The notes below the pieces were generated by a model. That model saw only the letters and a list, made by a program, of their open reading frames with translations, was not told the origin of the DNA and ran no database searches. Made by a program: the position numbers and the translations under genes. A stretch of DNA of 64,000 nt, from the NCBI GenBank assembly GCA_963730555.1, contig CAVSSS010000003.1, forward strand, positions 11,104 to 75,103, written 5' to 3'. Source of the stretch: Roseiarcus sp963730555 (GTDB taxonomy: Bacteria > Pseudomonadota > Alphaproteobacteria > Rhizobiales > Beijerinckiaceae). This document shows positions 37,165 to 45,796 of this stretch, piece after piece; position 1 is the first letter of the stretch, and each line of letters begins with the position of its first letter.

Positions 37165-37327
37165 GCCGCGTCTTAGCCAAAAAGGGCGCGAGAAATTCTT
37201 TTCGCGGAAAATCCAGCGCAACCCATTGAAAAGTCACGATTCGGACGAGGAAATCCAAGGAAATCCAATAGCGCCGAACGGCGCATTTCGCGGCCAAACG
37301 GCCACCGTCCAAGAAAACCCAAATCCG
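37165..37327 (-). repeat. Dispersed intergenic element, copy A
   Basis: Read on the minus strand, this segment shares blocks with the plus strand at 42361-42530: TTTGGGTTTTCTTGG, CTATTGGATT, TTGGATTTCCTTGGATT, TCCGAATC and GACTTTTCAATGGGTT. It contains tandem decamers of the form TTGGATTTCC. Both copies lie within about 75 nt 3' of an unrelated gene and in the sense orientation of that gene. The frames differ between copies through indels, so it is unlikely to be coding. An RNA or 3'-end element is possible. Confidence 0.65.
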
Positions 37328-37398
37328 GATCGACCGGACCCCAATAGGAGCCAGACCGACTCCATCCAAATGCAACGCGCTTTTAAGCCCGCCGTCAT

Positions 37399-38391
37399 TC
37401 ACACCTGCGTTCTGGCGAATTGCCTCCGCAAATGCTCGCCCGAGGTCGTGGGCGGATATTTCGGCGCCTCGCCCTCCGCCGTGCCCGGCAGAGCCGCGAC
37501 GGGCGCGTCGTAATTCGGATTGTGGAAAAACACGAGCGACAGGCGCCGGCTCGCGGCCGCCTTGTCCGCTGGCGGATTGACGACGCGATGCAGGTTGGCC
37601 CGCCAGCGTTCATTCGTCCAGCGCGCCATCAGTTCCCCGATGTTGATGATGAAGCTGTCGGGCGCGACGGGAACGCCGACCCATTCTTTCGCATGATTGA
37701 ACACCTGCAGGCCGCCCGGCTTGTCTTCCGTGCGCAGGATCGTCAGCGAGCCATAGTCGCAATGCGCGCCGGCGCGCAATTGCCCCGGCTTTGGAGGCGC
37801 GGTCGGCGCAGGATAGTTGCGCACCCGCAGCCGGCTGATGTGGCGGTCGATCTTGTCCGCGAAGAACAGCTCGGGCAGATCGAGCGCCAGCGCGAACATC
37901 GCCATCAGGTCTTCGGCCAGCCTGCCCATCGCGCGGAAATAGGCTTCATAGGCGGGCCGCAGTGCCTCCGGCCCCCCCGGCCATAGATTCGGATGGAAGT
38001 GGCGGCCCGCTTCCGGCGCCGTGTAATAGGGGTCTTCCGACACGTCGACAGGGCCAATCATCAGGCTCTCGTTCAGGTCGCCGGGAGCGTCCACGCCCTG
38101 ACTTCGGCCGACGCTCTCGGCTTCGAGAGGAATATAGCCCCGCGTCACGTCCGGCGCGGGGCGCAGGACTTTCCGCTTCTCGTCCTCCGGCAGATCAAAG
38201 AACACGTTGGAGACCGCCTGCACCTCGGCCACCAGATCCGGATCGATCCCGTGGCCGGTAATGACAAGAAAGCCGATATCGTTGACGGCGCGGCCGACCT
38301 CGTCGGCGACGGCCAGGCGCACCGCCGCGCCTCCGCTGCGAAACGGGGCGACATCGATCACCGGAACGTCGAGAAGCACATCGTCTCCCAT
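37399..38391 (-). CDS. Isopenicillin N synthase-like 2-oxoglutarate/Fe(II) dioxygenase
   Basis: 330-aa non-haem iron oxygenase. Seen: the N-terminal DIOX_N segment VPVIDVAPFRSGGAAVRLAV and GFLVITGHGIDPDLV; iron ligands HxD in GAHCDYGSLTILRTED (residues ~210-225) and the distal His in NLHRVVNPP; and the 2-oxoglutarate-binding RxS in SRRLSLVFFHNPNYD. All three iron ligands are present, so it should be active. Bacterial members oxidise varied small acids and none can be assigned. Monocistronic, with element copy A directly downstream. Confidence 0.88.
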   Translation of the reverse strand: MGDDVLLDVPVIDVAPFRSGGAAVRLAVADEVGRAVNDIGFLVITGHGIDPDLVAEVQAVSNVFFDLPEDEKRKVLRPAPDVTRGYIPLEAESVGRSQGVDAPGDLNESLMIGPVDVSEDPYYTAPEAGRHFHPNLWPGGPEALRPAYEAYFRAMGRLAEDLMAMFALALDLPELFFADKIDRHISRLRVRNYPAPTAPPKPGQLRAGAHCDYGSLTILRTEDKPGGLQVFNHAKEWVGVPVAPDSFIINIGELMARWTNERWRANLHRVVNPPADKAAASRRLSLVFFHNPNYDAPVAALPGTAEGEAPKYPPTTSGEHLRRQFARTQV

Positions 38392-38591
38392 CAGGCAGGT
38401 CTAGCATCGCTCGTCGCGCGGCCTTGAGGGCCGAGCAAATTCCGTGCCCGATCGTGTCTCCACGAGCGTCCTGGAGGGCGAAGAAGCTACGTGAGCTTAC
38501 GCGCGGGATTCCGCGATCAAGCGGCTCGGCCCCTGCAACTAATGGTTTCGCGTTGGCTTTCCTGACAGGACGTCGCGCTCGCGCCGGCGGC

Positions 38592-39824
38592 TCACGCCGC
38601 CTTCGTCACGACCGCCTTCCCAGGCGCGGAAGGCAGGAAGCCGCCCAGGAGGCCGACCGCCGGCAGGAAGGCGCAGACATGATAGACGAAGGCGAGGCTC
38701 GTCTTGTCGGCCAGCATGCCGAGCAGCGCCGCGCCGACGCCGCCGAGGCCGAAGCTGAGGCCGAAGAACAATCCCGCCACCGCCCCGACATTACCGGGGG
38801 TCAATTCCTGCGCATAAACGATCATCGCGGAGAAGGCCGACGAGATGATGAGGCCAATCGCGATGGAATTGATCACCGTGCCGGCCAGCCCGAGATGGGG
38901 CAGCAGCAGGGTGAAGGGCAGAACGCCAAGGATCGAGCCCCAGATCACAAATTTGGCGCCAAACCGATCGACCAGCGGCCCGCCAAGGAACGTGCCTGCG
39001 GCGACAGAAGCGAGGAATACGAACAGCAGCACCTGAGAGCCTTGAATCGACACGCCGAAAGTCTGGATCAGGTAGAATGTGTAATAGCTGTTGAGGCTCG
39101 AGAGGTAGAGAACCTTCGAGAACAGCATCACGATCAGCACAAAAAGCGTGCGCTGCACGACGCGGCGCGGATGGGCCGCGCCGGTCGCCGCGGCCGCCTT
39201 GCGACGCTCCGCGCGAACCGCGGCGTACCAGCGGCTGACGCCAGTCAGAATAATGACTGCCGCCAACGCGAGCGCGGTGAAGATCAGCACCGAATGCTGC
39301 CCGAAAGGGACCACGATGAAAGCCGCCAGCAGCGGACCAAGCGACTGTCCGAAGTTGCCGCCGACCTGAAACAGGCTTTGCGCGAAGCCGTGCCGGCCGC
39401 CCGAAGCGGCGCGGGCAACGCGTGACGCCTCGGGATGAAACACAGCGCTACCGATGCCGACAAACGCCACTGACAGTAGGATCAACAAATAGGAATCGGC
39501 GAAAGCCAGCAGCACCAAGCCGAACAGCGTAAAAGCCATCCCTGCCGGCAGGATAAAATTTACCGGTCGCTTGTCCAAGCTCATCCCGATTACGGGCTGA
39601 AGGAACGAGGCGGTGAGCTGGAAGACGAAGGTGATGAGGCCGACTTGGAAAAAGCTCAGCGCGTAGCGCTGACGGAAGACTGGATAAAGCGCCGAGGCGA
39701 GCGACTGCATTATGTCGTTCAGCATGTGCGAGGCGCTGAGTGCGATGAGTATGCCAAGCGCCGCTGTCCCCACGGCGCGACGGCTTGTCGCGGAGGCGTC
39801 AGCATATGTCGGCGCAGTCGTCAC
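38592..39824 (-). CDS. MFS exporter, fosmidomycin-resistance (Fsr) type
   Basis: 410-aa transporter with twelve hydrophobic segments. The N-terminus ALGILIALSASHMLNDIMQSLASALYPVF and ALSFFQVGLITFVFQLTASFLQPVIGMSLDKRP is characteristic of the Fsr group, as are FHPEASRVARAASGGRHGFAQS and FGLSFGLGGVGAALLGMLAD. Fsr confers fosmidomycin resistance in E. coli; the natural substrate here is unknown. It is transcribed alone, opposite to nothing close by, with a pyrimidine-rich stretch at its 5' side. Confidence 0.87.
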   Translation of the reverse strand: MTTAPTYADASATSRRAVGTAALGILIALSASHMLNDIMQSLASALYPVFRQRYALSFFQVGLITFVFQLTASFLQPVIGMSLDKRPVNFILPAGMAFTLFGLVLLAFADSYLLILLSVAFVGIGSAVFHPEASRVARAASGGRHGFAQSLFQVGGNFGQSLGPLLAAFIVVPFGQHSVLIFTALALAAVIILTGVSRWYAAVRAERRKAAAATGAAHPRRVVQRTLFVLIVMLFSKVLYLSSLNSYYTFYLIQTFGVSIQGSQVLLFVFLASVAAGTFLGGPLVDRFGAKFVIWGSILGVLPFTLLLPHLGLAGTVINSIAIGLIISSAFSAMIVYAQELTPGNVGAVAGLFFGLSFGLGGVGAALLGMLADKTSLAFVYHVCAFLPAVGLLGGFLPSAPGKAVVTKAA

Positions 39825-39993
39825 GGGCTCGTCCCCGGGCGGCGCGACTCAATTCTCGCGCCGTCCCAAAAATTAGGCCGCTAAAGCGGCCCTTCATGTC
39901 AGGTGTGGCGAATATATGGGCGCTTCGGGCCCTCATTGTCAATTCGCGGGCGGGTATTTCCCGCCCGGCGCGTTCAAAAGGCCGTGACGTGCG

Positions 39994-40533
39994 TCACTTC
40001 GGCGCCAGCACCATGGTCATCTGGCGACCTTCCATCAACGGTTCAGCCTCGACCTTGGCGATCGGCGCCGTTTCGGCGCGCACCCGCTGCAGGAGCTTGA
40101 AGCCGATATCCTGGTGCGCCATTTCGCGTCCGCGAAAGCGCAGCGTCACCTTGACCTTGTCGCCCTCGTCGAAGAACCGGCGCACGGAGCGCATTTTCAC
40201 TTCGTAGTCGTGGTCGTCGATCCCTGGCCTCAGTTTGATCTCCTTGACCTCGACCACCTTCTGACGCTTGCGCGCTTCCGAGGACTTCTTCTGCTCGAGG
40301 AAGCGGTACTTCCCGAAATCGAGGATCTTGCAAACCGGCGGGGTGGCGTTGGGGACGATTTCGACCAGATCGAGCGAGGCCTCGTCGGCGAGCTGCTGGG
40401 CGTCGGTGAGATTGACGACGCCGCGATTGTGCCCCTCGGCGTCAATAAGTTGGACTTGAACGGCGCGAATGTCGCGATTGGTGCGCGGCCCGCCCTTCTC
40501 CGGCGCCGCGGTTGCCTTCATAGGTCGACGAAT
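39994..40533 (-). CDS. infC: Translation initiation factor IF-3, probable AUU start
   Basis: IF-3 binds the 30S subunit, prevents premature 50S joining and proofreads the start codon. N-domain: GPRTNRDIRAVQVQLIDAEGHNRGV; linker and C-domain: FLEQKKSSEARKRQK and VKEIKLRPGIDDHDYEVK, KVKVTLRFRGREMAH. Upstream of the first conserved residues there is no ATG with a ribosome site. Instead AAGAGGAG is followed at 7 nt by ATT (40533-40531), which would start (M)RRPMKATAAPE. A GTG at 40539 is too close to the Shine-Dalgarno and an ATG at 40521 lacks one. An AUU start is the classic autoregulatory feature of infC in E. coli. Confidence 0.9.
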   Translation of the reverse strand: MRRPMKATAAPEKGGPRTNRDIRAVQVQLIDAEGHNRGVVNLTDAQQLADEASLDLVEIVPNATPPVCKILDFGKYRFLEQKKSSEARKRQKVVEVKEIKLRPGIDDHDYEVKMRSVRRFFDEGDKVKVTLRFRGREMAHQDIGFKLLQRVRAETAPIAKVEAEPLMEGRQMTMVLAPK

Positions 40534-40822
40534 GGCCACACTCCTCTTGTTGGCGTTTGAAGACGCGCCCGCCGCTTCAAGGACAAACGCTATCCCCCCG
40601 CTCAGAGCCAAGCTCTGCGGACCTTTAGACATGGGTCAGTAAGGGCTAGAAGTCAATCGCAATGAGCGCTTGGTCCGCCCTATCAGCGGCCCGGACGCCC
40701 CCGCCGACGTCGTCATGCGACTGCAATCTCCGGCCGCTATCGGTTTCACTTCGAATAAACTTCTGATAATTGTCAATGGGCGACGCCCACCATTGCGACC
40801 GCGAGTACCAAGGGGGCCTTGC

Positions 40823-42337
40823 ATGATATCCCGTCGCGGGCTTCTTGCGGGCGGCGTTGCGGCCTTGGCCGCGCAGCCCACCGTCGTCCGAGCCCAAAAC
40901 TCCGCGGACAGCGCTTTAGCGGCGCCGACGATCCTGCGTCTCGAGCGGCGGGACATCGAGGTGAACGGCAAGCCGGCGTCGGTCTATGGCATCCGGCAGC
41001 CGAACGGGACCTTCGGCCTCGTGACCGAAGTGGGCAAGCCTTTCCGTGTTCGCGTCGAGAACCGAATCGACGAGCCCAGCCTGATCCATTGGCATGGGAT
41101 GACGCCGCCGTGGCGGCAGGACGGCGTGCCGGGGATTTCCGGACCTCCGATCGCTTCGGGCGCCAGTGCCGATTACGACTTCACGTTACGCTTTGGCGGC
41201 ACGTTCTGGATGCACTCGCATCAGGGGCTGCAGGAGCAGGGGCTGATGGCGGCGCCGCTCATCATCCGCGACGAACGCGACCGACCCGACCAGCAGGAGG
41301 TCGTGGTGATGCTGGCCGATTTCAGCTTCACTCCGGCGGAACAGATCTTCAAAAATCTGAAGAAGGCGGGCTCGATGGCCGGCATGGCGAAGCCGACGGG
41401 CAGCGGATCTGCTTCGATGGCGGAGATGTCGGACAAAAAGATGGGGAGCATCGCGAAACCGACCGACGCCATGGCTTCGATGTCGAGCATGAAGACGGCC
41501 GCACGGATGTCGAAAGGCGACGCGGCGCCCGATCTCAACGACGTCAAGTACGACGCCTTCCTCGCCAATGACCGCACGCTCGCTGACCCCGAAATCGTCA
41601 AGGTGGAGCCGGGCGGCCGGGTGCTCTTGCGCATCATCAACAGCTCGGCAATGAGCGCTTATCATATCGGGCTTGGCGCGCTCGAGGGCGAACTCATCGC
41701 CGTCGACGGCTTCGCGATCGCGCCGATCCGCGGGCGAAACTTTCCGGTCGCGGTCGCACAGCGGCTCGATATTCGCCTTGAGCTTCCGCCTGGGTCCGGC
41801 GCCTATCCAGTGCTCGCCCAGCTCGAGGGCGAGCGGAGCCAGACCGGAATAATCCTGGTCGCAGGCGGCGCTCCGGTCGGCCGAATTGCAGGCGCGGCGG
41901 ACATGGCCTCTCCGGCGCTGACCCTCGATCTCGAACGGACCTTGCGCGCCGAGAGGCCGTTGGCCGCGCGCAAGGCCGACCGCGTCCATACGCTCGCCCT
42001 CACCGGCGAGATGGCCGGTTACATCTGGTCGATCAACAATGTCGCGTGGAACAAGGACGTTCCGCCGCTTCAAGTGGCCGAGGGCGAGCGGGTCGAGCTC
42101 GTCTTCGTCAACCAGACGCGGATGCCCCATCCGATGCATCTGCACGGGCACGAGTTTCAGGTGGTGGAGATCGATGGCGAGCGATTTCCAGGCGCGGTGC
42201 GCGACACGGTGCTGATCCCGCCGGCCCGGCGGGTGACGGTCGCCTTCGACGCCGTAAATCCGGGCTGGTGGGCCATCCACTGCCACCTGCTCTATCACAT
42301 GGACGCGGGCATGTTCACCACGATCAAATACGTGTGA
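40823..42337 (+). CDS. Tat-exported multicopper oxidase (CueO-like)
   Basis: Periplasmic copper oxidase of about 504 aa. The ATG at 40823 opens a twin-arginine signal (SRRGLLAGGVAALAA, ending VRAQ). The four copper-ligand clusters are complete: HWHG near residue 90, HSHQG near 132, HPMHLHGHEF near 432 and HCHLLYHMDAGM near 491. Between the first and second cupredoxin domains lies a Met-rich insert (about residues 175-232, many M-x-x-M pairs such as MAGMAKPTG, MAEMSDKKMG, MASMSSMK), comparable to the CueO Met-rich helix that binds Cu(I). Likely detoxifies cuprous copper. Repeat element copy B begins 24 nt after the stop. Confidence 0.92.
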   Translation: MISRRGLLAGGVAALAAQPTVVRAQNSADSALAAPTILRLERRDIEVNGKPASVYGIRQPNGTFGLVTEVGKPFRVRVENRIDEPSLIHWHGMTPPWRQDGVPGISGPPIASGASADYDFTLRFGGTFWMHSHQGLQEQGLMAAPLIIRDERDRPDQQEVVVMLADFSFTPAEQIFKNLKKAGSMAGMAKPTGSGSASMAEMSDKKMGSIAKPTDAMASMSSMKTAARMSKGDAAPDLNDVKYDAFLANDRTLADPEIVKVEPGGRVLLRIINSSAMSAYHIGLGALEGELIAVDGFAIAPIRGRNFPVAVAQRLDIRLELPPGSGAYPVLAQLEGERSQTGIILVAGGAPVGRIAGAADMASPALTLDLERTLRAERPLAARKADRVHTLALTGEMAGYIWSINNVAWNKDVPPLQVAEGERVELVFVNQTRMPHPMHLHGHEFQVVEIDGERFPGAVRDTVLIPPARRVTVAFDAVNPGWWAIHCHLLYHMDAGMFTTIKYV

Positions 42338-42360
42338 CGCAAGGCGGGGGATCACGCTTC

Positions 42361-42530
42361 GGTTTGGGTTTTCTTGGCGGGTGGGCTGTTTGCTTTTGAA
42401 AACTGCCGTTTTTACCTATTGGATTCTCTTGGATTTCCTTGGATTCTCTCTTCCGAATCTAGACTTTTCAATGGGTTACGAGGGATTTACGCAGTCAGAT
42501 TTTTCCTCGCTCTTTTCCCGGAGGTTGGAA
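42361..42530 (+). repeat. Dispersed intergenic element, copy B
   Basis: Second copy of the element at 37165-37327 (other strand). Shared blocks include TTTGGGTTTTCTTGG, CTATTGGATT, TTGGATTTCCTTGGATT, TCCGAATC, GACTTTTCAATGGGTT. This copy carries one additional decamer of the TTGGATT-type array. It starts 24 nt after the multicopper oxidase stop, in the same orientation. Confidence 0.65.
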
Positions 42531-42647
42531 GCGCGACGACGACGGGCGCGTGTGGTTTTGGGGTTCGGAAGCGCAGGAAACATCATCGGGCAAGCATAGA
42601 CCTGATTACGATTTTCAGCAAGAAATTGCTGTCGGAGCCGGCACCTT

Positions 42648-42683
42648 CCCTTCTCCCTAGGGGAGAAGGTGGTCCGAAGGACC
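42648..42683. repeat. REP-like double hairpin
   Basis: CCTTCTCCC-TAG-GGGAGAAGG is a strong stem, followed at once by a small hairpin GGTCC-GAA-GGACC and the tail GGATGAGGG. This layout is a very common dispersed palindromic unit in proteobacterial intergenic DNA. It sits just downstream of the small membrane protein gene on the minus strand and may stabilise or terminate that transcript. Confidence 0.65.
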
Positions 42684-42701
42684 GGATGAGGGCGGCGCGC
42701 G

Positions 42702-43046
42702 TTAGCCGCCAGACGTCCCGGTTCCCGTTGCTCGGGCCGCCGCCGCAAACCAGTGCGGCCGGCGCCGCTCGAGCCAATCGAGCGCGCGTTCGCGCGCCCG
42801 CCGCAATGGCGGCATGTCGTCGGCCAGAAGCATGAAGCCAAGCGGCAGCATCCAGAGGCCGAAAACCGGCAGGATGGCGAGGCAGCCGCCGATTATCAGG
42901 AATATGCCGGCTGGGACGCGCGCCCAGCGTGACGCGGGCTTTCTGAGCCAGCGCGTCGCCGCTTGCATGCGCTCGGGCAGCCGGCGGAGGAGCCGCCTCA
43001 GCCGCCGCTCATGATCGACGCGGACGATATCGTCGGAAAGGACCAT
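42702..43046 (-). CDS. Small inner-membrane protein
   Basis: 114 aa, no named family. The start at 43046 begins the conserved-looking part (VLSDDIVRVDHERRLRRLLRRLP). Two adjacent hydrophobic segments form a hairpin, VPAGIFLIIGGCLAILPVFGLWMLPLGFMLLA (about residues 45-76), followed by a basic amphipathic C-terminus (PPLRRARERALDWLERRRP). The composition suggests an inner-membrane protein with both ends in the cytosol. Its gene ends 74 nt upstream of the padR-like gene's stop on the same strand. Confidence 0.6.
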   Translation of the reverse strand: MVLSDDIVRVDHERRLRRLLRRLPERMQAATRWLRKPASRWARVPAGIFLIIGGCLAILPVFGLWMLPLGFMLLADDMPPLRRARERALDWLERRRPHWFAAAARATGTGTSGG

Positions 43047-43119
43047 GTCCCGAGATAGGCGCCCGCGCCAGGTGGCGCAATCCGTAGCCTTGCCTATTCC
43101 CACCGTCGGCAAGCTCCGG

Positions 43120-43698
43120 TCAGGCGCGCTCGATGGTCTTGGCCGCCGCGTCGAGGGCGTCGACGATCGCCTGGATCTGCTCAGGCGTTGCGTCCCGGCC
43201 GCGCAGGCGAAGCTGAAGCGCGGAGCGCAGATTGAGCATCGCCCGCTTGACGGAGACGAAGCCCGCGCCCCGGCTTTCATCGCGACCGCCGAAGCGTTCG
43301 AAGATGGCGTCGGTCTGAGCCTTGTTCTCGGCGAGAACCTTTTCGCCCTCCGCGGTGATCGTATAGAGCTTGCGGCCCTGCGGGTCCTGGCTGGCGCTCG
43401 CGTAGCCCATCTCTTCGAGCAGGGTCAGGGTCGGATAGACGACGCCCGGGCTTGGCGAATAGTCGCCCCCGACCCGCTCGCCAAGTTCCTTGATGATCTC
43501 GTAGCCGTAGCGCGGCTTCTCGGCGACGAGCGCCAGGATCACGAATCTGAGCTCGCCCCCGTCGAACATGCGGCCTTCCCGGCCGCCGAAGCCGCCGCCC
43601 CGCGAGCGCCAGCCGCGAAACGGCCCACGCCCGAAACCATGGTGGCCGGGGCCGCCGTGGCTGTGGTGGATATAATCGTCGAAATGACGATGGAACAT
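43120..43698 (-). CDS. PadR-family metal-responsive regulator (YqjI-like)
   Basis: 192-aa transcription factor. The N-terminus is His/Gly-rich (MFHRHFDDYIHHSHGGPGHHG), then FDGGELRFVILALVAEKPRYGYEIIKELGERVGGDYSPSPGVVYPTLTLLEEMGY, the PadR winged helix. This two-part design matches E. coli YqjI, a Ni/Fe-sensing repressor of the ferric reductase gene yqjH. The C-terminal helices (ATPEQIQAIVDALDAAAKTIE) form the dimer. GGGAG lies 8 nt before the ATG at 43698, and two palindromes lie further upstream. No yqjH-like gene is in the window, so the target besides itself is unknown. Confidence 0.87.
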   Translation of the reverse strand: MFHRHFDDYIHHSHGGPGHHGFGRGPFRGWRSRGGGFGGREGRMFDGGELRFVILALVAEKPRYGYEIIKELGERVGGDYSPSPGVVYPTLTLLEEMGYASASQDPQGRKLYTITAEGEKVLAENKAQTDAIFERFGGRDESRGAGFVSVKRAMLNLRSALQLRLRGRDATPEQIQAIVDALDAAAKTIERA

Positions 43699-43721
43699 TG
43701 TTAGTCTCCCTTTGGTTTCAA

Positions 43722-43758
43722 GACATATCATGATATGTCGTAATGAAAGATATATCTT
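43722..43758. promoter_or_regulatory. Twin palindromes upstream of padR-like gene
   Basis: GACATATCATGATATGTC (43722-43739) is a perfect 18-bp palindrome. Seven bases further, AAGATATATCTT (43747-43758) is a perfect 12-bp palindrome. Both are AT-rich and contain TATCATGATA/GATATATC cores typical of PadR operators. Position 24-60 nt before the start codon suggests autoregulation. Confidence 0.7.
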
Positions 43759-44306
43759 ATGGTCGAGAGCGCAAGGGGGCGGCGATGAAATTTTTAACTC
43801 GCACCCCGTCGACCTCGCGCCTCGAGGTGCCGCGAAGCGGCCGCGAAAGCCTGCCCGGAGCTTGACAGATTCTGGCTTAACCCATCGGAATTGCCGCGCG
43901 ACGCTAGAATTTGACGCCTGCTCCCTTGCGCCGAGTTCCGGGCGACCGGACTTTGGCGCCCGGCGGGTCGGCGCCGCCGGTGGCCAACTCAGACGAGGCC
44001 AGTGGATTGGTCTCCTAAACAAGGGCGATAATTAGAGTGCCGCATCCGACTCCAAATGAGATATTCACTGCCAAGAATTGATTTTTGGCCAGTATCTCTA
44101 ACCAACACTGATACACGAAACCTAATTTCTCATGCGCCCCATCCTGAGTTTAAGCCGTTACACCAATCGAGAAAACGGCCAATTTCTCGGTAATGCCAAC
44201 AATTCGCTGGACCAAATCGGGGCGTATCTCGGGCAAGTGGATAGCCTTCGAGTTCATAATTTCTTTCTCCGTTTAACGTTCTGATATCAGCGTCGTCACG
44301 CATGAT
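43759..44306. other. Promoter region and AT-richer intergenic stretch
   Basis: 548 bp without a supportable gene. From about 44040 to 44290 the composition becomes visibly AT-richer (for example CACTGCCAAGAATTGATTTTTGG), unlike the surrounding chromosome. This suggests acquired DNA leading into the DUF5343 gene. Confidence 0.45.
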
Positions 44307-44675
44307 GTGCTGGCTCGCGCTGGGGTGTCGCCCAGCCTGATACCCCGCACCATGCAGGCACTCCAAACGCTTGACCTTTTCAAGGAGAACGGAAATCCGA
44401 CCGAGACCCTAGAGGGCATTCGTCTCGCACCAGAGGCCGAATACAAGAAGCGTCTGGAAGATTGGATCAAGGGCGCCTACGCCGATGTGTTCGCCTTTGT
44501 TGATCCAGCGGTCGATGACGATACTCGGATTCGGGACGCCTTCCGCAATTACCAACCGATTGCACAACAGCCCCGAATGGTGACGCTTTTCAAAGGACTC
44601 TGTGCAGCGGCCGGGCTTATCGGTGACAAACCGCGCGCACCTCGGGCACCAGCGCCTGCCCGTCCCAAAGCTTAG
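44307..44675 (+). pseudogene. DUF5343-like gene, 5' part
   Basis: Resembles DUF5343-domain proteins (unknown function, frequently in accessory DNA). Seen: VLARAGVSPSLIPRTMQALQTLDL (helical DNA-binding-like start), ENGNPTETLEGIRLAPEAEYKKRLEDWIKGAYADVFAFVDP and QQPRMVTLFKGLCAAAGLIG, ending in a Pro/Ala/Lys linker. The frame closes at 44675, but another frame then reads SLPARPNGTKVVAPNA up to the IS3-family element, so an indel lies near 44670. The rest of the protein resumes at 47564. The true N-terminus may be missing: an in-frame TAA at 44274 blocks extension. Confidence 0.6.
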
Positions 44676-44781
44676 TTTGCCTGCTCGTCCGAACGGAACG
44701 AAGGTCGTCGCTCCGAATGCTGTGACCCCCGAGATTTCCTCCAGGTGAAGCTAGAGTCCGGCCTGAAGGAAGGACCGGACA

Positions 44782-45048
44782 ATGAAGCGATCGAGGTTCA
44801 CGGAAGAGCAGATCATTGCGGTGCTCCGCGAGCAGGAGGCCGGGGTTTCGACCGCGGAGGTGTGCCGCAAGCACGGGATCAGTACGGCGACGTTCTACGC
44901 CTGGAAGGCCAGGTTTGGCGGGATGGAGGTGTCCGAGGCCAAGCGGCTCAAGCAGCTTGAGGACGAGAACGCCAAGCTGAAGCGGCTTCTGGCCGACGCG
45001 ATGCTCGACAATGCCGCGCTGAAAGATCTCATGACAAAAAAATTCTGA
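44782..45048 (+). CDS. IS3-family transposase OrfA
   Basis: 88-aa DNA-binding OrfA: helix-turn-helix FTEEQIIAVLREQEAGVSTAEVCRKHGISTATFYAWKARFGG followed by a leucine-zipper-like LKQLEDENAKLKRLLADAMLDNAALKDLM. Typical of IS3/IS911 OrfA. The heptamer A AAA AAA at 45036-45042, just before the TGA, lets ribosomes slip by -1 into orfB (next codons ATT CTG ACG), giving the OrfAB transposase. Confidence 0.93.
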   Translation: MKRSRFTEEQIIAVLREQEAGVSTAEVCRKHGISTATFYAWKARFGGMEVSEAKRLKQLEDENAKLKRLLADAMLDNAALKDLMTKKF

Positions 45049-45796
45049 CGCCCGCCGCCAAGCGCGAGGCTGTCGCCCGTCTCGTATCCGCCTGCGAGAT
45101 GAGCGAGCGCCGGGCGTGCCGCCTGATAAAGGCCGATCGCAAGACCGTCCGTTATCGATCGCGTCGACCGCGAGACGACGCCTTGCGCGGCCGCTTGCGG
45201 GAGCTGGCGGTCGAGCAGCGCCGGTTCGGTTATCGCCGGCTGCACATTCTTCTCCGCGGCGAGGGCCACGTTTTGAATCGAAAGAAGACGCAACGGCTTT
45301 ACCGCGAGGAGGGCCTGACCGTCCGCAAGCGCAAGAGCCGCAAGCGGGCGACGGGCATGCGGGCGCCGATCCTGGTCGAGGCAAGGCCCAACGCCCGATG
45401 GTCGGTCGACTTCGTCCACGACCAGCTTTCGAGCGGGCGGCGCTTCCGCATCCTCAACGTGATCGACGACGTCACTAAGGAATGCCTGGCGGCGATCGCC
45501 GACACCTCAATCTCCGGCCGGAGGGTGGCGCGCGTGCTTGACGCCATCATCGCCCGGCGCGGCAAACCCGATCTGATCATCTCTGACCACGGAACCGAGT
45601 TCACCTCCAACGCTATGCTCGCCTGGGCTCAAAGCAGTCGGACTGCTTGGCATTTCATTGCCCCGGGAAAACCAATGCAGAACGGGATCTGCGAGGCGTT
45701 CAACGGCCGCATGCGTGACGAACTGCTCCGGTCTTAGGCAGCAAATGCACCAAGATTTGGATTGCTCCTGGGCGGCTGAAGCCGGATGTTTGAGTC

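Noticed and set aside
37121..37177. Short ATG frame (MTDPLHARTTDARSGAAS) upstream of the dispersed element
   Set aside because: Only 18 codons and no conserved continuation; probably chance, although the preceding AT-rich region resembles a promoter.
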